From NCBI RefSeq assembly GCF_030547685.1, contig NZ_JAUOQM010000048.1:186001-250000 (forward strand): a stretch of 64,000 bases of DNA, in the 5' to 3' direction. How positions within the stretch are numbered: the stretch's first letter is position 1; every line of letters starts with the position of its first letter. A program made the translations under genes and the position numbers. This stretch comes from Gilvimarinus sp. 2_MG-2023 (lineage in GTDB: Bacteria; Pseudomonadota; Gammaproteobacteria; Pseudomonadales; Cellvibrionaceae). This document shows, piece by piece, positions 30,465 through 40,134 of this stretch. The notes below the pieces were generated by a model. It did not search any database. It saw only the letters and a list, made by a program, of their open reading frames with translations, and was not told where the DNA came from.

Positions 30465-31397
30465 TTATCCATTGCTGTTGGGTTTTTGCTCAACTGACTT
30501 GGTGTTAGCAACCCCATGGGGGACATGCCCGGTGGCAACATGGGCACTGGCTGAATCGATGTGTGCCTGTTGGTCATCGAAGAAGACATCGGCCCCATAG
30601 GCCTTTAAAAACTCGCCCTTAGGCAGTCCGCCGAGAAATAATGACTCATCAATACGGATATTCCAGGCTCTCAGTGTGCGGATAACTCGCTCGTGAGCCG
30701 GCGCAGAACGTGCGGTAACCAAAGCGGTGCGAATGGGACAATCCTCTACATCGCCAAATTCGGCCTGTAAGCGGTGTAAAGCATCCAAAAATGGTTTAAA
30801 TGGACCGCCCGGTAGTGGTGTCTTAGCGGCGGCTTTTTCACTTTCGGTGAAAGCCGACAGCCCTTCCTGCTTGAAAATACGCTCGGCATCATCCGAGAAT
30901 AAAACGGCGTCACCATCGAAGGCAAAGCGCAATTGACTGGCGTTTTTACTGCTAGTTTTAGGCGCCATCAAGGTAGCGGCGGCAATCCCGTGCTCTAATG
31001 CATTGCGTACGTCGTCGGCCTCGGTGGACAGAAACAATTGACAGCCAAACGCTTGTGCGTAACGGTATGGGCTATGCCCCCCACCGAAAGCCGCACGGGT
31101 GATATTGAGCTTATAGTGCTCAATGGAATTAAACACCCTGAGACCGGTATCAGCGCTGTTTTTCGACAGCAAGATGACCTCTACCCGAGACTCTCCGGCT
31201 AGCCCTTCGTTTAGGTGCAATAATTTTTGTACCATAGGAAAAGCATCGCCAGCTTCCAGCGGTTCGTCTTCGTGCTCAATTTGATAGCGGGCGTAGGCCT
31301 CAAGCCCATTATCTTTATAGACTTGGTGGCTCTCATCCAAGTTAAACAGTGCTCGCGAGGAAATGGCGATAACCAGTTTATTGCTTGTTTCAGGCAT
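30465..31397 (-). CDS. 5'-nucleotidase (NT5C1A-like family)
   Basis: A 310-residue cytoplasmic nucleotidase of the family related to eukaryotic cytosolic 5'-nucleotidase 1A, which dephosphorylates nucleoside monophosphates. Visible segments are VIAISSRALFNLDESHQVYKD, EVILLSKNSADTGLRVFNSI, FGGGHSPYRYAQAF, LRFAFDGDAVLFSDDAE (HAD-like acidic core) and DVFFDDQQAHID. It follows pepN by 32 bp in the same direction. Confidence 0.88.
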   Translation of the reverse strand: MPETSNKLVIAISSRALFNLDESHQVYKDNGLEAYARYQIEHEDEPLEAGDAFPMVQKLLHLNEGLAGESRVEVILLSKNSADTGLRVFNSIEHYKLNITRAAFGGGHSPYRYAQAFGCQLFLSTEADDVRNALEHGIAAATLMAPKTSSKNASQLRFAFDGDAVLFSDDAERIFKQEGLSAFTESEKAAAKTPLPGGPFKPFLDALHRLQAEFGDVEDCPIRTALVTARSAPAHERVIRTLRAWNIRIDESLFLGGLPKGEFLKAYGADVFFDDQQAHIDSASAHVATGHVPHGVANTKSVEQKPNSNG

Positions 31398-31429
31398 GTA
31401 AGACTCCTATTGCACCATTGCCTAGCCTA

Positions 31430-34087
31430 TCAAGCCAGGCTTTTGCTGACCACTTCATAACAGTCGGGAGATAAACCGGGCTGTTGGGCTAACTCCTGCA
31501 GCTGTTCACGCATTAACTCACTAAAAGGCGCAGCATAACGACGCCAGCGCGTCAGCGGGCTCAGTAAGCGGGCGGCGATTTGTGGGTTTTTAGCGTCTAG
31601 CTCACGAATCTGCTGGGCTAAAAAGGCATAGCCCCCCTGCGCTGCCGGATCGCTAATGTTGTGAAAGTTAGGCGTGTTCGCCCCACAAAAACTGCCGATA
31701 ACCGATCTGATTTTGTTGGGGTTGGTACTATCGTAAGCCTCGTGTTGCATTAAAGCGTTGACCCGTGTAAGACCACCGGCGGCCGTATTGCGCGCTTGCA
31801 GTGCCAACCACTGGTTGACCACCAGGGCTTCATTTTTCCATTTGTTATAAAAGCTTGCTAACGCTTGCTCGGCGGCTTGTTGGGCCTGTTCGTTATCGGC
31901 CATAACCAGTGCGGTTAAAGCTGCCATCTCATCGGTCATGTTGTTGGCTGATTGGAATTGCTCAAGGCACAAAGAGAGCTCTTGTTCGCCAGGGGCATCC
32001 ATTAAATACGACAGACACACATTTTTTAAGCTGCGCTTGGCAATTGCTTGCGCATCGGCACTGTAAGGCACAATCGCTTTGAGGTTTTCAAACACCGCCT
32101 TGAATTCAGCATGCAGTGCTTGAGCCAGAGCGCTTTTGACTTGCAGACGGGCTCGATGAATAGCCAGTGGGTCAATAAGTGTTTGTTGTTCGGCTATATA
32201 GCCTTCGGCGGGCAAGCTCAACATATAAGCGAGCATAGCCTGATCCAAATCCGGTTGAGCTAACAATTGGCGATAGATGTCGGTTAAACGCGAATCCAAG
32301 GTAAAGCTAGCGCCGCTTGCATTGGCATTAAGTGCGTCGTCGATAACCGCCATCGCTAGGTTTTGCACCGCCTCATAACGGTTAAAGCCATTGCTATCGC
32401 GTATGGCGAGTGCACACAGATCGTCACGGCTGTAATTATATTTTATCTTCACAGGTGCTGAGAAATCGCGCAGTAAAGAAGGTACGGGTTTTTCTGGCAC
32501 ATTGTTAAATACAAAGCTCTGCGTAGTTTCTGTTATTTCTAATACCCGATCGGTGTTATCAGAGGGTAAGTCTTCTACAGTCTCGTCAGCCAGTGTTAGT
32601 GCCAATTCGCCGGCATCACCAATTAAGCCGACCCGCAGCGGTATATGAAATGGTTTCTTTTCACTCAATTCAGGCGTGGGTGGTGTGTATTGGCTGATGG
32701 TTAAAGTGTACTGACGTGAGTTTTCATCGTACTCATCGGTAATGGTGAGCTCAGGTGTCCCCGCTTGATTGTACCAATGGCCAAATTGAGTCAGGTCACG
32801 GCCGGATACCTCGGCCATTGCGGCTACAAAATCTTCCGTGGTAACAGCCTCGCCATCGTGGCGCTGGAAATAAAGATCTGAACCTTGACGGAATAATTCA
32901 GGCCCAAGCAGGTTGGCAATCATGCGCACCACTTCACAACCTTTTTCGTAAATGGTTAAGGTATAGAAGTTGGATATTTCCATATAACTGGCGGGTCGAA
33001 TGGGGTGTGCCATTGGGCCGGCATCTTCGGCAAACTGATGAGTACGCAAAAACGCAACATCTTCAACTCGCTTAACGGTTCGCGATCCCATATCGGCGGA
33101 GAATTCCGAATCCCGATAAACCGTGAACCCTTCTTTCAAGCTCAACTGGAACCAGTCCCGGCAGGTAACCCGGTTGCCGGTCCAGTTGTGGAAATATTCG
33201 TGTGCGACAACTCCCTCCACTCGCTGAAAACCAGCATCCGTAGTGGTTTCAGGGCTTGCCAACACACACGACGTGTTGAAAATATTAAGTCCTTTGTTTT
33301 CCATGGCCCCCATATTAAAGTCATCAACCGCGACAATCATAAAGATATCGAGGTCGTACTCACGGCCATATTGCTCTTCATCCCAACGCATGGCATTTTT
33401 GAGTGACGCCATAGCGTGATCACATTTGGTTAAATCTTTTGGTTCGACAAAGATTTTTAAACACACCTGTTTCCCAGAGCAGGTGGTAAACGAATCTTCG
33501 ATATGAGCCAAATCTCCCGCTACCATTGCAAAAAGGTAAGCGGGTTTTTGGTGTGGATCATGCCACACCGCAAAATGACGACTGTCGTCCAGATCGCCAC
33601 TGTCGATTAAATTGCCGTTAGAAAGCAGCACCGGGCAGGTGGTTTTATCCGCGGATAGTCGAGTGGTGAAGTCACTCATAACATCAGGGCGGTCTAAATA
33701 ATAGGTGATTTTACGAAAGCCTTCGGCCTCGCACTGCGTGCAATACATCGTTCTGGAGCGATACAAACCCTCAAGCGATGTGTTCTTTTCAGGCTCAATT
33801 CGAACACGCGTCTCTAGTGTAAAGTTCTGAACGGGGGGCGTTAAACTCAGGCTAGTATCGGTTAAAGTATACTCACTTTCCGCCAGATTTCTGCCGTCAA
33901 TTTTAATCTCAAGCAGCTCTAGGTTTTCACCGTGTAAGTCCAAAATTTGGCTTTGCACCGCTGAATTTTTTTCAATGGTAAGCTTGCTCTGAACAAACGT
34001 TTCACCGCTGTAAATGGCTACATCCAGTTCGGTCTTTTTAATCCAATAAGCTGGCTGTTGGTAGTCTTTTAAATAAATTGTTTTCAT
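31430..34087 (-). CDS. pepN: aminopeptidase N (M1 family)
   Basis: An 885-residue zinc metallopeptidase that removes N-terminal residues from peptides in the cytosol. The substrate motif GAMEN (NMGAMENKGLN) is followed by the zinc site HEYFHNW...E (HExxH-18-E, near residue 296). The C-terminal half is the alpha-helical ERAP-like domain. I chose the ATG at 34087 (MKTIYLKDYQ), which begins at the family's first conserved strand. An ATG at 34114 (MNIAESE) is equally possible, and a longer one at 34174 overlaps DUF2797. Confidence 0.96.
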   Translation of the reverse strand: MKTIYLKDYQQPAYWIKKTELDVAIYSGETFVQSKLTIEKNSAVQSQILDLHGENLELLEIKIDGRNLAESEYTLTDTSLSLTPPVQNFTLETRVRIEPEKNTSLEGLYRSRTMYCTQCEAEGFRKITYYLDRPDVMSDFTTRLSADKTTCPVLLSNGNLIDSGDLDDSRHFAVWHDPHQKPAYLFAMVAGDLAHIEDSFTTCSGKQVCLKIFVEPKDLTKCDHAMASLKNAMRWDEEQYGREYDLDIFMIVAVDDFNMGAMENKGLNIFNTSCVLASPETTTDAGFQRVEGVVAHEYFHNWTGNRVTCRDWFQLSLKEGFTVYRDSEFSADMGSRTVKRVEDVAFLRTHQFAEDAGPMAHPIRPASYMEISNFYTLTIYEKGCEVVRMIANLLGPELFRQGSDLYFQRHDGEAVTTEDFVAAMAEVSGRDLTQFGHWYNQAGTPELTITDEYDENSRQYTLTISQYTPPTPELSEKKPFHIPLRVGLIGDAGELALTLADETVEDLPSDNTDRVLEITETTQSFVFNNVPEKPVPSLLRDFSAPVKIKYNYSRDDLCALAIRDSNGFNRYEAVQNLAMAVIDDALNANASGASFTLDSRLTDIYRQLLAQPDLDQAMLAYMLSLPAEGYIAEQQTLIDPLAIHRARLQVKSALAQALHAEFKAVFENLKAIVPYSADAQAIAKRSLKNVCLSYLMDAPGEQELSLCLEQFQSANNMTDEMAALTALVMADNEQAQQAAEQALASFYNKWKNEALVVNQWLALQARNTAAGGLTRVNALMQHEAYDSTNPNKIRSVIGSFCGANTPNFHNISDPAAQGGYAFLAQQIRELDAKNPQIAARLLSPLTRWRRYAAPFSELMREQLQELAQQPGLSPDCYEVVSKSLA

Positions 34088-34121
34088 TGCAGTCTCTGAT
34101 TCGGCAATATTCATAAAGGGC

Positions 34122-34997
34122 TCACGAATTAGAAATGGATATATCGACATGATAGCCGCCGAACTTACGCACATTTAGCACCTGATCACCAAATATTAGG
34201 TATTGACCTTTGATGCCGGTAAGTTCGCCGGTGAAAACTGGTGTTTTATCAAGATTAACGGATTTGACTTTGACCGGGTGACTATTAACCGGATAGTGTA
34301 TGCGGGTGCTTTTAGTATCGTTCGAGACTAAATCCGTCATGCAGTCCGTGCCAAATTCATTTTGTATTGTCTTTATTTCCAGCGCCACTTTGGCCTGTAG
34401 CTCTAACGCTAACTGATGTAAATCAATGTCCTCAGGAGTCGCTTTTAACATTCGTTGCCATTGTGTGCGATCACTGATGTGGGGCTTGTAAATCACCTCG
34501 ACCAGCCCTGCTATACGGCGGCTGGACGTTTTGAGAATGGGTAACGCTTGAGCGGCACCTTGATCAACCCAACGCGTGGGGATTTGCGTGGCGCGGGTGA
34601 TGCCTATTTTAGGTGCCGATGAATTCGCCAAATACACGATATGGTCATTCATACAAAAATCATCGCCCCATGCAGGATCGCGACACGTGCCCATGTGATA
34701 GTGACATTTCTCTGGACTCACAATACAGGAGTCGCATTGGGCCAGTGATTGAAAGCACGGGTAACAGTAGCCCTGGCTAAAGCTTTTGCGAGTTTTACGG
34801 TTACAGTGCAAGCAGTGGATTGCTCCGGCATAGGTGATCGTCAAGGTGCGACCAATGAGTTCATTGGCATTTACGGTGTGTTGGCCGCAGTGTAAGGCGT
34901 AACTAACCTGAGCATTGCTATTATTTAAACTAACAGCCATTTTCTTTAAGCCACCGCTCATACTCTCTGGCAGCTCGTTTACGGGAATTACTTCCAT
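34122..34997 (-). CDS. DUF2797 family protein with cysteine cluster
   Basis: A 291-residue protein of the DUF2797 family. A zinc-ribbon-like cluster (CLHCNRKT...YCYPCF...CDSC) spans about 63-92. A GIY-YIG-like stretch follows (HIVYLANSSAPKIGITRATQIPTRWVDQGA), then IAGLVEVIYKPHISDRTQW. Whether the GIY-YIG-like region is catalytic is unclear. It overlaps DUF1315 by 10 bp. Internal ATGs at 34961 and 34940 are alternative starts. Function unknown. Confidence 0.86.
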   Translation of the reverse strand: MEVIPVNELPESMSGGLKKMAVSLNNSNAQVSYALHCGQHTVNANELIGRTLTITYAGAIHCLHCNRKTRKSFSQGYCYPCFQSLAQCDSCIVSPEKCHYHMGTCRDPAWGDDFCMNDHIVYLANSSAPKIGITRATQIPTRWVDQGAAQALPILKTSSRRIAGLVEVIYKPHISDRTQWQRMLKATPEDIDLHQLALELQAKVALEIKTIQNEFGTDCMTDLVSNDTKSTRIHYPVNSHPVKVKSVNLDKTPVFTGELTGIKGQYLIFGDQVLNVRKFGGYHVDISISNS

Positions 34998-35254
34998 TTA
35001 AGAGGCTGCTCCGAGCTGTTTTGTTTTGTTTCGTCGTCACAGGCGTCACCCGGCTTGGGTGGAATATAGCCTACCTGCTCTTCGGGGGGGAGGTGAATAT
35101 GTTCGTAGGCAATAACCGCTTGCATGCAGGTGTCGCGCTGCTCTTGAGTTAAAACTTTTCCGTCTGGCCATTTGCCCAGTTCAACGGCACGCTTCAGGTT
35201 TTGGTAAACATCTGGGGTCAGGTTATTAATAACCTGCTGAAAATTGTCGTTCAT
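34988..35254 (-). CDS. DUF1315 family protein (YeaC-like)
   Basis: An 88-residue soluble protein homologous to E. coli YeaC, recognised by the pattern NLTPDVYQNLKRAVELGKWPDGKVLTQEQRDTCMQAVIAYE. The C-terminal tail is acidic. Function unknown. It overlaps the rhomboid gene by 4 bp and DUF2797 by 10 bp. Confidence 0.9.
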   Translation of the reverse strand: MNDNFQQVINNLTPDVYQNLKRAVELGKWPDGKVLTQEQRDTCMQAVIAYEHIHLPPEEQVGYIPPKPGDACDDETKQNSSEQPLKWK

Positions 35255-36123
35255 TTCTGCTCCGAAAAAAATCTATCAAATAGCAAGCTAATAGCTGCTA
35301 TAGATACGCCTGCAATTAATCCACCTAAATGTGCCGCATTGGCAACACTGCCGCTTATCGCAAAGTCGATTACACCGGTAAACCCTATAGCCAGCCAGAT
35401 CAACATAAACATCAAAATACCGCGCGGAATGGCCGTTAGCGGATGGGGCTTAAGCGCGTGTGAAACCGCTAAGAAACCTAAATACGCATAGACTACACCG
35501 GACATGCCCCCCAGCAAAGATGGCTCGGGGGACCAATAATATTGTAATAAATTACCCGAAATGGCGGCCACCATAAAAAAGCCCATTGCAAAGCTGGTGC
35601 CTTTGAGCACTTCTATACGTCGGCCCAGTTCCCAGGTCCAAAGTCCATTAAACACTAAATGTAGAATGGAGAAGTGCAAAAACGCAGGGGTCACTAAGCG
35701 CCAATATTCATGGCGTCCTAATGAGTCGGAGAGCTCTCCAAAGGCTAACCATCGGCCCGATACGATTTCTATTGGAACCAATGTAAGGACAAACTGCCAA
35801 TGTTGTAACGCGGGTAAGGTGCTGACAAAGTAACCCGCCAGACTCAATATTAACAAAATGGCAGTGACTGGCGTTTGCGCAAGCTGGTGCAGCGATAGGC
35901 CATGCCACAGGCTTGTCTGTGACCTAGGCGCGTTATTGTAATCACCTTGCTCCCAGCGTTGCAGAATCGCCCGACCAGCCTCTTGTTGGGCCGGGTCTAA
36001 AAATAGGACTTGTTCACCATTGCGCTCAATTACTCGACAATTAACGCCACCGGATCGCAAGTTTTCAACCAGATCGGTTAAATCTCGGTCGATTGGGAAT
36101 GATTGAATGGGTATCCAGGACAA
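35251..36123 (-). CDS. rhomboid family intramembrane serine protease (GlpG-like)
   Basis: A 290-residue membrane protease. An N-terminal cytoplasmic domain (about 1-65, FPIDRDLTDLVENLRSGGVNCRVIERNG) resembles the GlpG N-domain. Six membrane helices follow, with catalytic S208 in GGMSGVVYAYLG and H265 in NAAHLGG. The HxxxN-type segment FLHFSILHLVFNGLW supplies the oxyanion residues. It cleaves membrane proteins within the bilayer; substrates unknown. It ends 8 bp after the metallophosphoesterase start region. Confidence 0.93.
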   Translation of the reverse strand: MSWIPIQSFPIDRDLTDLVENLRSGGVNCRVIERNGEQVLFLDPAQQEAGRAILQRWEQGDYNNAPRSQTSLWHGLSLHQLAQTPVTAILLILSLAGYFVSTLPALQHWQFVLTLVPIEIVSGRWLAFGELSDSLGRHEYWRLVTPAFLHFSILHLVFNGLWTWELGRRIEVLKGTSFAMGFFMVAAISGNLLQYYWSPEPSLLGGMSGVVYAYLGFLAVSHALKPHPLTAIPRGILMFMLIWLAIGFTGVIDFAISGSVANAAHLGGLIAGVSIAAISLLFDRFFSEQK

Positions 36124-36131
36124 AGTACGGC

Positions 36132-37097
36132 CTAAGGGTCAACATAAACCCAGTTGTATTGGTTGGGGTGTAACGTCTGACGACCATCACATCGATAGGC
36201 CACTAAGCGACCAAACTTTACTGCACTGTAATCCAGACATGCAATATTTTCTGTAATTGGCTTGGGTGAGCCATTGAGCCAATAATGACCCACAAATAGT
36301 GGTGGCTGGCTTGAATCGTACACGACCAGCTGCGCTTTAATATCGTCAGTAACAGGTAGCGCGGCCACTGAATCTGGTAGCGGGTCCGGCTGAAAGGCTA
36401 AGGCGCCCAGGTTTACTGGGTTTGACTGCCAAAAGCCGGCCCGAAACGACCTGCGTCTGTACCCTTCAGCACTGAGCATAATATGGGGCTCAGGCAGAGG
36501 TAATTCAACACCTGAGGTTAAGCGTTTAACGTCGCGTGACAGCTGACTGGCTGGGTCCGCCAACTCTGACCACCTAGCCTCGGGAATAACAGCAGCCAGC
36601 CTGTTAATAACCGACTGGTCCCAACAGGCGTGAATAACACGCACTCCCGGCATTTGAAAATACAGTGGGCGCTGCTTAAGCCACCTCAAGTGGTCTTGCC
36701 AGTCCTGGGAGTGATTTGCGAATTGCTCTAACGTCTCTTGGATAATAGAGGTATTGCGAGGGGTATGAGGGCGCAAATAGTGGTTGGGAATATTGGGGTT
36801 AGGCAAACAGTAACACAATGCATGCAACTCATGGTTGCCCAGCACCATAGTGGCCTCCCCAGCATCCACCATATCACGCACTATGGCTAGAGCTTCACGT
36901 ATTCTAGGGCCACGATCGACAATATCACCCACAAAGACTACTTTGCGTTGAGGGTTGCGATAGACCCCAGCCACTTTTTGGTAATCGAGCTTTTGCAGCA
37001 GCCTTTGTAAGGTATTGGCGCAGCCGTGTACATCGCCAATAATATCCAACTGGCTCGCTTTAACGTTTAACTCTTCTGTGGCTTGGAGATCACTCAT
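36132..37097 (-). CDS. calcineurin-like metallophosphoesterase
   Basis: A 321-residue phosphoesterase with the binuclear metal motifs in order: GDVHGC, FVGDIVDRGP, LGNHELH, and a later GHYWLNG histidine. These resemble PrpE/ApaH-type phosphatases that act on dinucleotide polyphosphates or phosphoproteins. Its ATG overlaps the nadK stop (ATGA), implying coupled translation and perhaps a shared link to nucleotide metabolism. Substrate not determinable. Confidence 0.9.
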   Translation of the reverse strand: MSDLQATEELNVKASQLDIIGDVHGCANTLQRLLQKLDYQKVAGVYRNPQRKVVFVGDIVDRGPRIREALAIVRDMVDAGEATMVLGNHELHALCYCLPNPNIPNHYLRPHTPRNTSIIQETLEQFANHSQDWQDHLRWLKQRPLYFQMPGVRVIHACWDQSVINRLAAVIPEARWSELADPASQLSRDVKRLTSGVELPLPEPHIMLSAEGYRRRSFRAGFWQSNPVNLGALAFQPDPLPDSVAALPVTDDIKAQLVVYDSSQPPLFVGHYWLNGSPKPITENIACLDYSAVKFGRLVAYRCDGRQTLHPNQYNWVYVDP

Positions 37098-37993
37098 GAT
37101 CGCTCCAGTAGATGCCCTCCCCAGCCTAACTTTGAGCGACAGCGCTCATAAAAGTTATGATTGACTGGATGAATAAGTTGCAGAGTTTGTGGTTTTTTGG
37201 TGATGATGACTTTATCGCCGCCTTGTACTGTATCGTGGGTTTGGCCATCACAGGTCACTTGCGGGATAGCGCTATTACCCTCGCCCACCACAATTTCTAT
37301 TAAGCTACCGCCGGGCACGACCATTGGCCGACTGCTCAAGGTGTGAGGGTTCATCGGTACCAGACCAATGGCGTCTAATTTGGGGTGCATAATGGGGCCA
37401 CCACCACTCAGAGCGTAGGCGGTAGAGCCCGTAGGCGTTGATACGATCATGCCATCGGAGCGCTGTGAGGTGACGAAGTGTTTGTCGACATAGAGCTCAA
37501 ATTCGAGCATTCGGATAAATTCACCGGGATGGAGCACCACGTCATTCAGGGCATCGCCCCGGCATACCGTCTCGCCACAACGCTCAACGCGCATATCCAG
37601 CATAAACCGCTGTTCTTGCACGTATTCGCCGGTAAGCACTTCGGTGATTTTTTGTTCAATATCGTCCGGCACAATATCGGTTAAAAACCCAAGCCGGCCA
37701 CGATTAATGCCTAAAATGGGGACATTGTATTCGACCAAATCTCGAGCCCCACTGAGTAAGCTGCCGTCACCTCCCACTACAATAGCCAGATCTGAATTGG
37801 CGCCTAATTCTGGCATAGCAACCTTGCTTACGCCTTTAAAGTCGCGATCAACGTTAATTAACTGCCCGGTTTGTTCATCGATATAAACCTTAACGTCGCA
37901 GGTCTCAAGGAACTCTATAAGTCGTCGAACCGTGTATTTTGCCCGGTCATTATCGAGACGTCCGATTAGTCCAATTCGAGAAAACTGACTCAT
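37094..37993 (-). CDS. nadK: NAD kinase
   Basis: A 299-residue ATP-dependent NAD kinase that makes NADP+. The GGDGS motif is at residues 74-78, the NRGRLGFLTD motif follows, and the TGSTAYALSGGGP motif lies centrally. I chose the ATG at 37993 (MSQFSRIG), which has GAGGA about 7 bp upstream, over the start at 38005. It heads the minus-strand run to the rhomboid gene. Confidence 0.97.
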   Translation of the reverse strand: MSQFSRIGLIGRLDNDRAKYTVRRLIEFLETCDVKVYIDEQTGQLINVDRDFKGVSKVAMPELGANSDLAIVVGGDGSLLSGARDLVEYNVPILGINRGRLGFLTDIVPDDIEQKITEVLTGEYVQEQRFMLDMRVERCGETVCRGDALNDVVLHPGEFIRMLEFELYVDKHFVTSQRSDGMIVSTPTGSTAYALSGGGPIMHPKLDAIGLVPMNPHTLSSRPMVVPGGSLIEIVVGEGNSAIPQVTCDGQTHDTVQGGDKVIITKKPQTLQLIHPVNHNFYERCRSKLGWGGHLLERS

Positions 37994-38070
37994 TATAATC
38001 CTCATAGCCTAGCTATTGATTGACACCTAATTATGGCAGGCGAATAATAACACGCCGATTAACCAAGGAG

Positions 38071-39012
38071 ATGCCTATCAACCCCTGGCTAGAATTTGTG
38101 CATTCATTGCGTACACCGCAGGTTCGTGACCTGGCGGCTAGCTGTATGGGCGAGCACTTATTGAGCACTCCGCTGGCCAACGGCATGGAGTTTTATCAGC
38201 CCGCAACCAATAAAGATGATATCTGCCTGTGGTTAAAACAACAGGATGACAACCCCAGTTTATTATTGGCGCATTTAGCACAGCGTAAAAGTACTCGGTT
38301 AGGTTTATATTTTGAGTCACTTTGGAGCTTTTTTTGGCAAGCTGGCGGGAACACTAAAATCCTTGCCCATAATTTACAAATTGAACACAACAAAAAAACC
38401 ATTGGTTCACTCGATTATGTCATAGAAGAGAATGCTCGGTTTATACACATTGAAGCTGCGGTAAAGTTTTATTTGCTGGTCGGTGATAATCCTCAGTCGT
38501 ACCACCACTGGATTGGCCCCAACGCCAATGACAGTCTTGGGAAAAAACTGGATCATTTGCAAGGCCATCAATTTCCGTTGCTACATAAGACCACCACACA
38601 AACTGTTTTAGCCCGAAACCAGATTGATTTCGGCTTAATACAACAGCGTTTAATTCTAAAAGGTGCGCTATTTTGGCCCGGGCATAGAGACTTGAAATCT
38701 ATCGCGAATCAAGGCCAGTATCACAACAAAATTGCCGCTGAATATCTATGGTTACCCGTTAATCAGCTGCACAGGGTTGATAAAAAAGGCCTCTACACGA
38801 TTATTCCTCGCAATCGCTGGATTGGCCCTGCCCGGCTTCATAAATGTTGTATACCGTTAACAGCTCCTCAGTTGTGCGCGGCATTATATGGCCAAATAAC
38901 CTACGATGGACATCCCCGTATGGTGGCACAATTGCAATACCATCAGAATGGTTTTTGGTTCGAGACCCGCCGCTACTGTGTAGTCAACAATCAATGGCCC
39001 GGCTTAGAGTAG
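38071..39012 (+). CDS. DUF1853 family protein
   Basis: A 313-residue protein of the DUF1853 family (TPQVRDLAASCMGEHLL, RLGLYFESLWSFFW, LDYVIEE..RFIHIEAAVKFYL), with a PD-(D/E)xK-nuclease-like look in the LDYV...H.E..VKFYL segment. That nuclease relation is an inference. Start choice is uncertain. The ATG at 38071 has an AAGGAG almost touching it, while an upstream in-frame TTG at 38020 would extend the protein by 17 residues. Its 3' end overlaps the convergent gene by 22 bp. Confidence 0.82.
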   Translation: MPINPWLEFVHSLRTPQVRDLAASCMGEHLLSTPLANGMEFYQPATNKDDICLWLKQQDDNPSLLLAHLAQRKSTRLGLYFESLWSFFWQAGGNTKILAHNLQIEHNKKTIGSLDYVIEENARFIHIEAAVKFYLLVGDNPQSYHHWIGPNANDSLGKKLDHLQGHQFPLLHKTTTQTVLARNQIDFGLIQQRLILKGALFWPGHRDLKSIANQGQYHNKIAAEYLWLPVNQLHRVDKKGLYTIIPRNRWIGPARLHKCCIPLTAPQLCAALYGQITYDGHPRMVAQLQYHQNGFWFETRRYCVVNNQWPGLE

Positions 39013-40127
39013 CCTTCGCGCAGAACATAGTTTGAGCCAACTTCTAGCTCAGGGCTATCCTTACAGCCCTCAAAAACCTGCTCACAGTTCGCGAGCGCTT
39101 TAACCATAAAGCCCTGCTCTCGCAATAAATGCGTGGCGGCTTGGCTGCGTCGGCCGGTATCACAATAACAAATATACTCAACGCCAATGCGCAATAAGCG
39201 TGACTTTATGCCCAGTAAGTGCAGAGGTATATTGACCGCTTGGTGCAGATGGCCAACGGCATACTCTTCATCGGATCGAACATCGACCAGTACCTGTGGT
39301 AGATCATTCACGTACTCGATGGCCTGCGAAAGCGGCACAGTGGGTACATCGGGCGCTTTTATTAACCGATAAAACTCTTGCTTGCGTAGATACATTAAAA
39401 CACCATCAGTGGCCATGGTCACAGTGGCGTTACGCGGGGCATCGTTAACCAGAGCATCCTCGCCAAAACATCGGCCTTGATGTATTTCAGCTACAAATTC
39501 GTTACCGGTTTCACCTTGTCTTGTGACATGGGCCACTCCCTCTTTAATGAAATAGCAGCGATCACCGAGCTCTCCTTGTCGTAAAATGACTTCTCCTGTA
39601 TCGACAACGGTCGACTCCATTTGACTAAACACTTCGTCAACATTTAATGGGGAAACTTTGAAAAATAAGTTTGAATGTAAAACTTGCATCATCCACTGCA
39701 CATCTTCATCGAGGTCGCGATCGCGGGCAATAATACTGTGCAGATAATCGGCAACCTGGCTCCAAGTGAGCAGCTTGTCCAGAGTATTGCTTTCAATTCT
39801 AAGCACCGCACAATCGGTTAGTGCTGTTGCCTGCTGCTGTCTTGGCTTGCAGTGAGCAATTGGTAGTAATGAACTGCGACCTTTAATTACCTGCTGAACG
39901 CCGCATTCTGACTCTAAAAGTAAATCTCCATAGAGCAGGTACAAGTGGCAGTTATCAATGGCACCGCGATTAAAAAGCGTTTGTCCTTGATACAAATATT
40001 CTGTTTGGGCAAATTCCAGCAACTCATTAACATGTGCTTTACTCATGTCTTTGAGCGGCACGAGAGAGTGTATAAGTGCCGGATCGACCGGAGTGGACGC
40101 TTGATTTGGTTGTAATAGATTATCCAT
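38991..40127 (-). CDS. double cNMP-binding domain / rhodanese fusion protein
   Basis: A 378-residue soluble protein with three modules. The first cyclic-nucleotide-binding-like domain (about 25-120) is degenerate. A second (about 150-260) has an intact phosphate-binding cassette (FGEDALVNDAPRNATV, R232). The C-terminal rhodanese domain (about 270-365) has VDVRSDEEYAVGHLHQAVNIPL and the catalytic loop CDTGRRS (C322). There is no helix-turn-helix, so it is not a Crp-type regulator. It probably couples cAMP or cGMP sensing to sulfur transfer or persulfide signalling. The PLP enzyme gene lies 7 bp upstream. Confidence 0.9.
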   Translation of the reverse strand: MDNLLQPNQASTPVDPALIHSLVPLKDMSKAHVNELLEFAQTEYLYQGQTLFNRGAIDNCHLYLLYGDLLLESECGVQQVIKGRSSLLPIAHCKPRQQQATALTDCAVLRIESNTLDKLLTWSQVADYLHSIIARDRDLDEDVQWMMQVLHSNLFFKVSPLNVDEVFSQMESTVVDTGEVILRQGELGDRCYFIKEGVAHVTRQGETGNEFVAEIHQGRCFGEDALVNDAPRNATVTMATDGVLMYLRKQEFYRLIKAPDVPTVPLSQAIEYVNDLPQVLVDVRSDEEYAVGHLHQAVNIPLHLLGIKSRLLRIGVEYICYCDTGRRSQAATHLLREQGFMVKALANCEQVFEGCKDSPELEVGSNYVLREGYSKPGH

Positions 40128-40134
40128 ATTTAGG